Shown piece after piece: positions 62,279 to 64,000 of a stretch of 64,000 nt of DNA; within the stretch, counting starts at the first letter, position 1, and the number at the start of each line of letters is the position of its first letter. Source of the stretch: Deefgea piscis (GTDB lineage Bacteria > Pseudomonadota > Gammaproteobacteria > Burkholderiales > Chitinibacteraceae). The position numbers and the translations under genes are program-made. Location: positions 1,116,001 through 1,180,000 of the forward strand of contig NZ_CP054143.1 of the NCBI RefSeq assembly GCF_013284055.1, given 5' to 3'. The notes beneath the pieces are model-generated. The model was not told the origin of the DNA. It saw only the letters and a list, made by a program, of their open reading frames with translations, and did no database searches.

Positions 62279-62743
62279 TTAAAACCAACGACTAAACGGG
62301 GTAATTGACAGTGCGCTGTTGTAATAACGCGCATCACCAGAAACTTCTGCACCTAGCCATTCTGGCTGTGGATAAGTGCTAGTTTCGCTGGCCAGCTCGA
62401 GCTCTGCGACGATTAAGCCGGCATTCTCGCCATGAAACTCATCAATCTCAAAAGTATGTGATTCAATGCTGAGTAAATGCCGGGTTTTATCCAAAACCTG
62501 TGGGCAGAGTTTGAGTAATTCGACCGCGTCGGCCAGCGGGATTTCGTATTCAAATTCCGAGCGACTAATCCCTGAGTTTTTGCCTTTAATCGTCAAAAAT
62601 GCCGCGTCGCCTTTAACCCGAACTCGCACCGTACGCTCAGGGTCGGTGCATAAATAGCCTTGGGCGATCCGTGTACTGCGATGCACTTCACTACGCCAAG
62701 CGTCATTTTTAAGTAAAAATTTTCTTTCGATTTCAACTGCCAT
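62279..62743 (-). CDS. CYTH-domain protein (triphosphate-binding)
   Basis: A 154-residue CYTH protein with the ExExK motif MAVEIERKFLL at the N-terminus and the alternating basic/acidic strands (TVRVRVKGDAAFLTIKGKNS, RSEFEYEIPLADAVELL, HTFEIDEFHGENAGLIVAEL) that line the triphosphate tunnel. Members include thiamine triphosphatases, tripolyphosphatases and class IV adenylate cyclases; the short form here is closest to tripolyphosphatase-type proteins. The exact substrate is not decided. Its ATG overlaps the lipoprotein stop (TAATG). Confidence 0.93.
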   Translation of the reverse strand: MAVEIERKFLLKNDAWRSEVHRSTRIAQGYLCTDPERTVRVRVKGDAAFLTIKGKNSGISRSEFEYEIPLADAVELLKLCPQVLDKTRHLLSIESHTFEIDEFHGENAGLIVAELELASETSTYPQPEWLGAEVSGDARYYNSALSITPFSRWF

Positions 62744-63135
62744 TATTCAACAGCCTTTTTAATTTTTGCTGATTCGCGTAGATGATAAGCACCATCATCG
62801 GCTTTGTAGACGTTGTTATTCCAATCGCTTTCGATCTCAAATACGCCCCAATCTTGGTGTTTTTGGTCGATCAAGGCTTGCCGTGCTTCATCTGCGCTGC
62901 AATACACGCCCATACCACGATAGAAATTTTCTGGGTCGAGTAGCGCAGTGGGAAAGTCAGCGGGTAAATCGGCTTTGGCAGTCCGTCCTGGCGCTGGCTC
63001 ACTTTGCTGGCTAGCGAGAATCTTTTTAATTTGATTTGGGCCGATGGCATAAACGCCACATTGCTTGGCAGTTGGCGCAGTTTCGCCACAGGCGGCGAGT
63101 AAGGCGACAAGGACAATAGGCAGCATGAATTTCAT
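62743..63135 (-). CDS. Hypothetical lipoprotein
   Basis: A 130-residue lipoprotein with signal and lipobox (MKFMLPIVLVALLAACGET). The mature part has three further cysteines (QCGVYAI, VYCSAD) but no family that I recognise. The last residues overlap the CYTH start by one base, so it should be translated with CYTH and GNAT. Attachment to the inner or outer membrane cannot be settled; the residue after Cys is Gly, which does not favour inner-membrane retention. Confidence 0.8.
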   Translation of the reverse strand: MKFMLPIVLVALLAACGETAPTAKQCGVYAIGPNQIKKILASQQSEPAPGRTAKADLPADFPTALLDPENFYRGMGVYCSADEARQALIDQKHQDWGVFEIESDWNNNVYKADDGAYHLRESAKIKKAVE

Positions 63136-63154
63136 TTTTTTGAATCCTTTTGCA

Positions 63155-63187
63155 TAAAAAATGGGCTATCTCGCAATGGATAGCCCA
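63155..63187 (-). terminator. Terminator after hemJ
   Basis: TGGGCTATC and GATAGCCCA form a 9-bp perfect stem with loop CATTGCGA; a T-run of six follows on the minus strand. Confidence 0.85.
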
Positions 63188-63191
63188 AAAA

Positions 63192-63614
63192 TTAAAACGG
63201 TTTAACAATCACTAAAATCACGATGGCAAATAAAATCAGCACCGGAATTTCGTTAAAAAAACGAAACCACACATGACTGCGAGTATTTTTATTGGCGGCA
63301 AAAGCCAATAGCATTTGGCGGCAGGCAATATGGTAGCCGACTAAAATCGCCACTAAGGCCAATTTGGCATGCATCCAGCGCCAGCCTTCACCCATATAAA
63401 AGTCATAAAAACCCCAGGTCCAGACACCAAAAATCAGCGCCAAAATACCCAGTGGCGTCATAAATCGATAGAGTTTATGCGCCATCAAATTGAGCCTAGC
63501 TATTTCATCGGTCTGCTTGGCCATGGCTAAATTGACAAAAATACGTGGCAAATAAAATAGCCCAGCAAACCAGCTAATTACAAAAATCAAATGTAATGAT
63601 TTAATCCACAGCAC
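63192..63614 (-). CDS. hemJ: Protoporphyrinogen IX oxidase, HemJ type
   Basis: A 140-residue four-helix membrane protein with the HemJ hallmarks: LHLIFVISWFAGLFYLPRIF (His 8 in KSLHLIFVI), EGWRWMHAKLALVAILVGYH and RFFNEIPVLILFAIVILVIV. It catalyses the penultimate haem step in bacteria lacking HemG or HemY, using haem b in the membrane. The length is standard. It lies between an M48 protease and the lipoprotein-CYTH-GNAT group, and a terminator follows it. Confidence 0.92.
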   Translation of the reverse strand: MLWIKSLHLIFVISWFAGLFYLPRIFVNLAMAKQTDEIARLNLMAHKLYRFMTPLGILALIFGVWTWGFYDFYMGEGWRWMHAKLALVAILVGYHIACRQMLLAFAANKNTRSHVWFRFFNEIPVLILFAIVILVIVKPF

Positions 63615-63656
63615 GGCTGTTCCTTATTTGAGCGCCAACACGCGGAACAAACTACG

Positions 63657-64000
63657 TTAAGACGCGTTTTTCTTTGGCTTGGGTTTTGGCTTATTTTTGG
63701 CGGTTTCGTACAGTGGCATCACCACCGGGATTTTGGCTTGTAATTCGGCAATCCGCGTATTGCTCGAAGGATGGGTCGACATAAATTCCAGCCCTTTACC
63801 TGCGCCTTGGGCGGCCATTTTTTGCCATAAACTTACTGCGGCATTCGGGTTATACCCGGCACGCGCGGCCAGCTCTAAACCCATGGCATCAGCTTCGCTT
63901 TCATTGGTTCGGCTATTGGGTAATGAGTAACTCACATCCACCAGCGTATTTAAACCGCTGCCCGCAAGATCTTGGTAGGCATCATATTTACCGCCGGTGA
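63657..64000 (-). CDS. M48-family metalloprotease, N-terminus cut by the window edge
   Basis: The C-terminal 114 residues of a peptidase M48 protein. The third zinc ligand region is present (SRTNESEADAMGLELAARAG), followed by the typical MAAQGAGKGLEFMSTHPSSN segment with THPS, and a lysine/proline-rich tail (ETAKNKPKPKPKKNAS). The HExxH motif is upstream, outside the window. Periplasmic proteins of this type (BepA/LoiP-like) degrade misfolded outer-membrane proteins. The frame is open through position 64000. Confidence 0.88.
   Translation of the reverse strand, partial: TGGKYDAYQDLAGSGLNTLVDVSYSLPNSRTNESEADAMGLELAARAGYNPNAAVSLWQKMAAQGAGKGLEFMSTHPSSNTRIAELQAKIPVVMPLYETAKNKPKPKPKKNAS

Overview
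The window reads as a chromosome segment of a betaproteobacterium of the order Neisseriales, most likely close to Chitinibacter, Deefgea or Iodobacter. The evidence is the mix of families: a betaproteobacterial-type GshA, the CsgG / DUF4810 / GNA1162 lipoprotein trio known from Neisseria, a reduced EIIA-HPr-EI phosphotransferase set, a one-cysteine DksA and a HemJ-type haem gene. Base composition looks near 50% GC by eye, apart from one clearly AT-rich cassette. The genus is inference. No tRNA, rRNA, CRISPR array, integrase or intact transposase was seen.

Layout. 1-7.3 kb: a truncated TPR protein, ptsI-ptsH-EIIA, apbE-gshB, and gshA coupled to an SMR/Gdx exporter, all on the minus strand. 7.8-14.7 kb: a LysR regulator convergent with a minor-pilin operon in the order pilY1-fimT-pilV-pilW-pilX-pilE. 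15-16.5 kb: a split ThrE exporter and a small secreted protein. 16.6-25.2 kb (minus): mtnN, queC, a CLC channel, queE, then cpoB-pal-tolB-tolA-tolR-tolQ. 25.5-30.6 kb (minus): ruvB, ruvA, a PAP2 phosphatase, a membrane protein, ruvC and a TonB-like protein. 30.7-35.4 kb (plus): cytochrome c, dksA, a Fur/Zur regulator, aroG and the lipoprotein trio. 35.5-42.2 kb: divergent MATE pump and TetR regulator, corA, a ferric-reductase-like flavoprotein and a CDF metal exporter.

42.2-51.3 kb is an accessory stretch. Single genes (Spo0M-like, a 47-residue basic protein, DUF1428, a chemoreceptor, a PEP-CTERM protein) are separated by mosaics of at least four dispersed palindromic repeat families. Among them sits an AT-rich two-gene cassette, a FRG-domain protein and an unrecognised 275-residue partner with overlapping reading frames, with fragments of the same repeat families on both sides. 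Next to it is a scar that joins the ends of a LysR gene and an EamA transporter gene. From 51.4 kb housekeeping genes resume: cardiolipin synthase, mgtE, prmC, grxD, catalase, two alpha/beta hydrolases, hemL, a Gfa-like protein, a GNAT acetyltransferase, a CYTH protein, a lipoprotein, hemJ and a truncated M48 protease.

The best candidates for something undescribed are the FRG cassette (48.6-50.2 kb) and a family of elements with shared terminal inverted repeats carrying different interiors (26.6, 29.0, 37.6-38.0 and 58.3 kb). The structured core of two of these elements reappears at 42.5 and 48.3 kb in a different repeat context.
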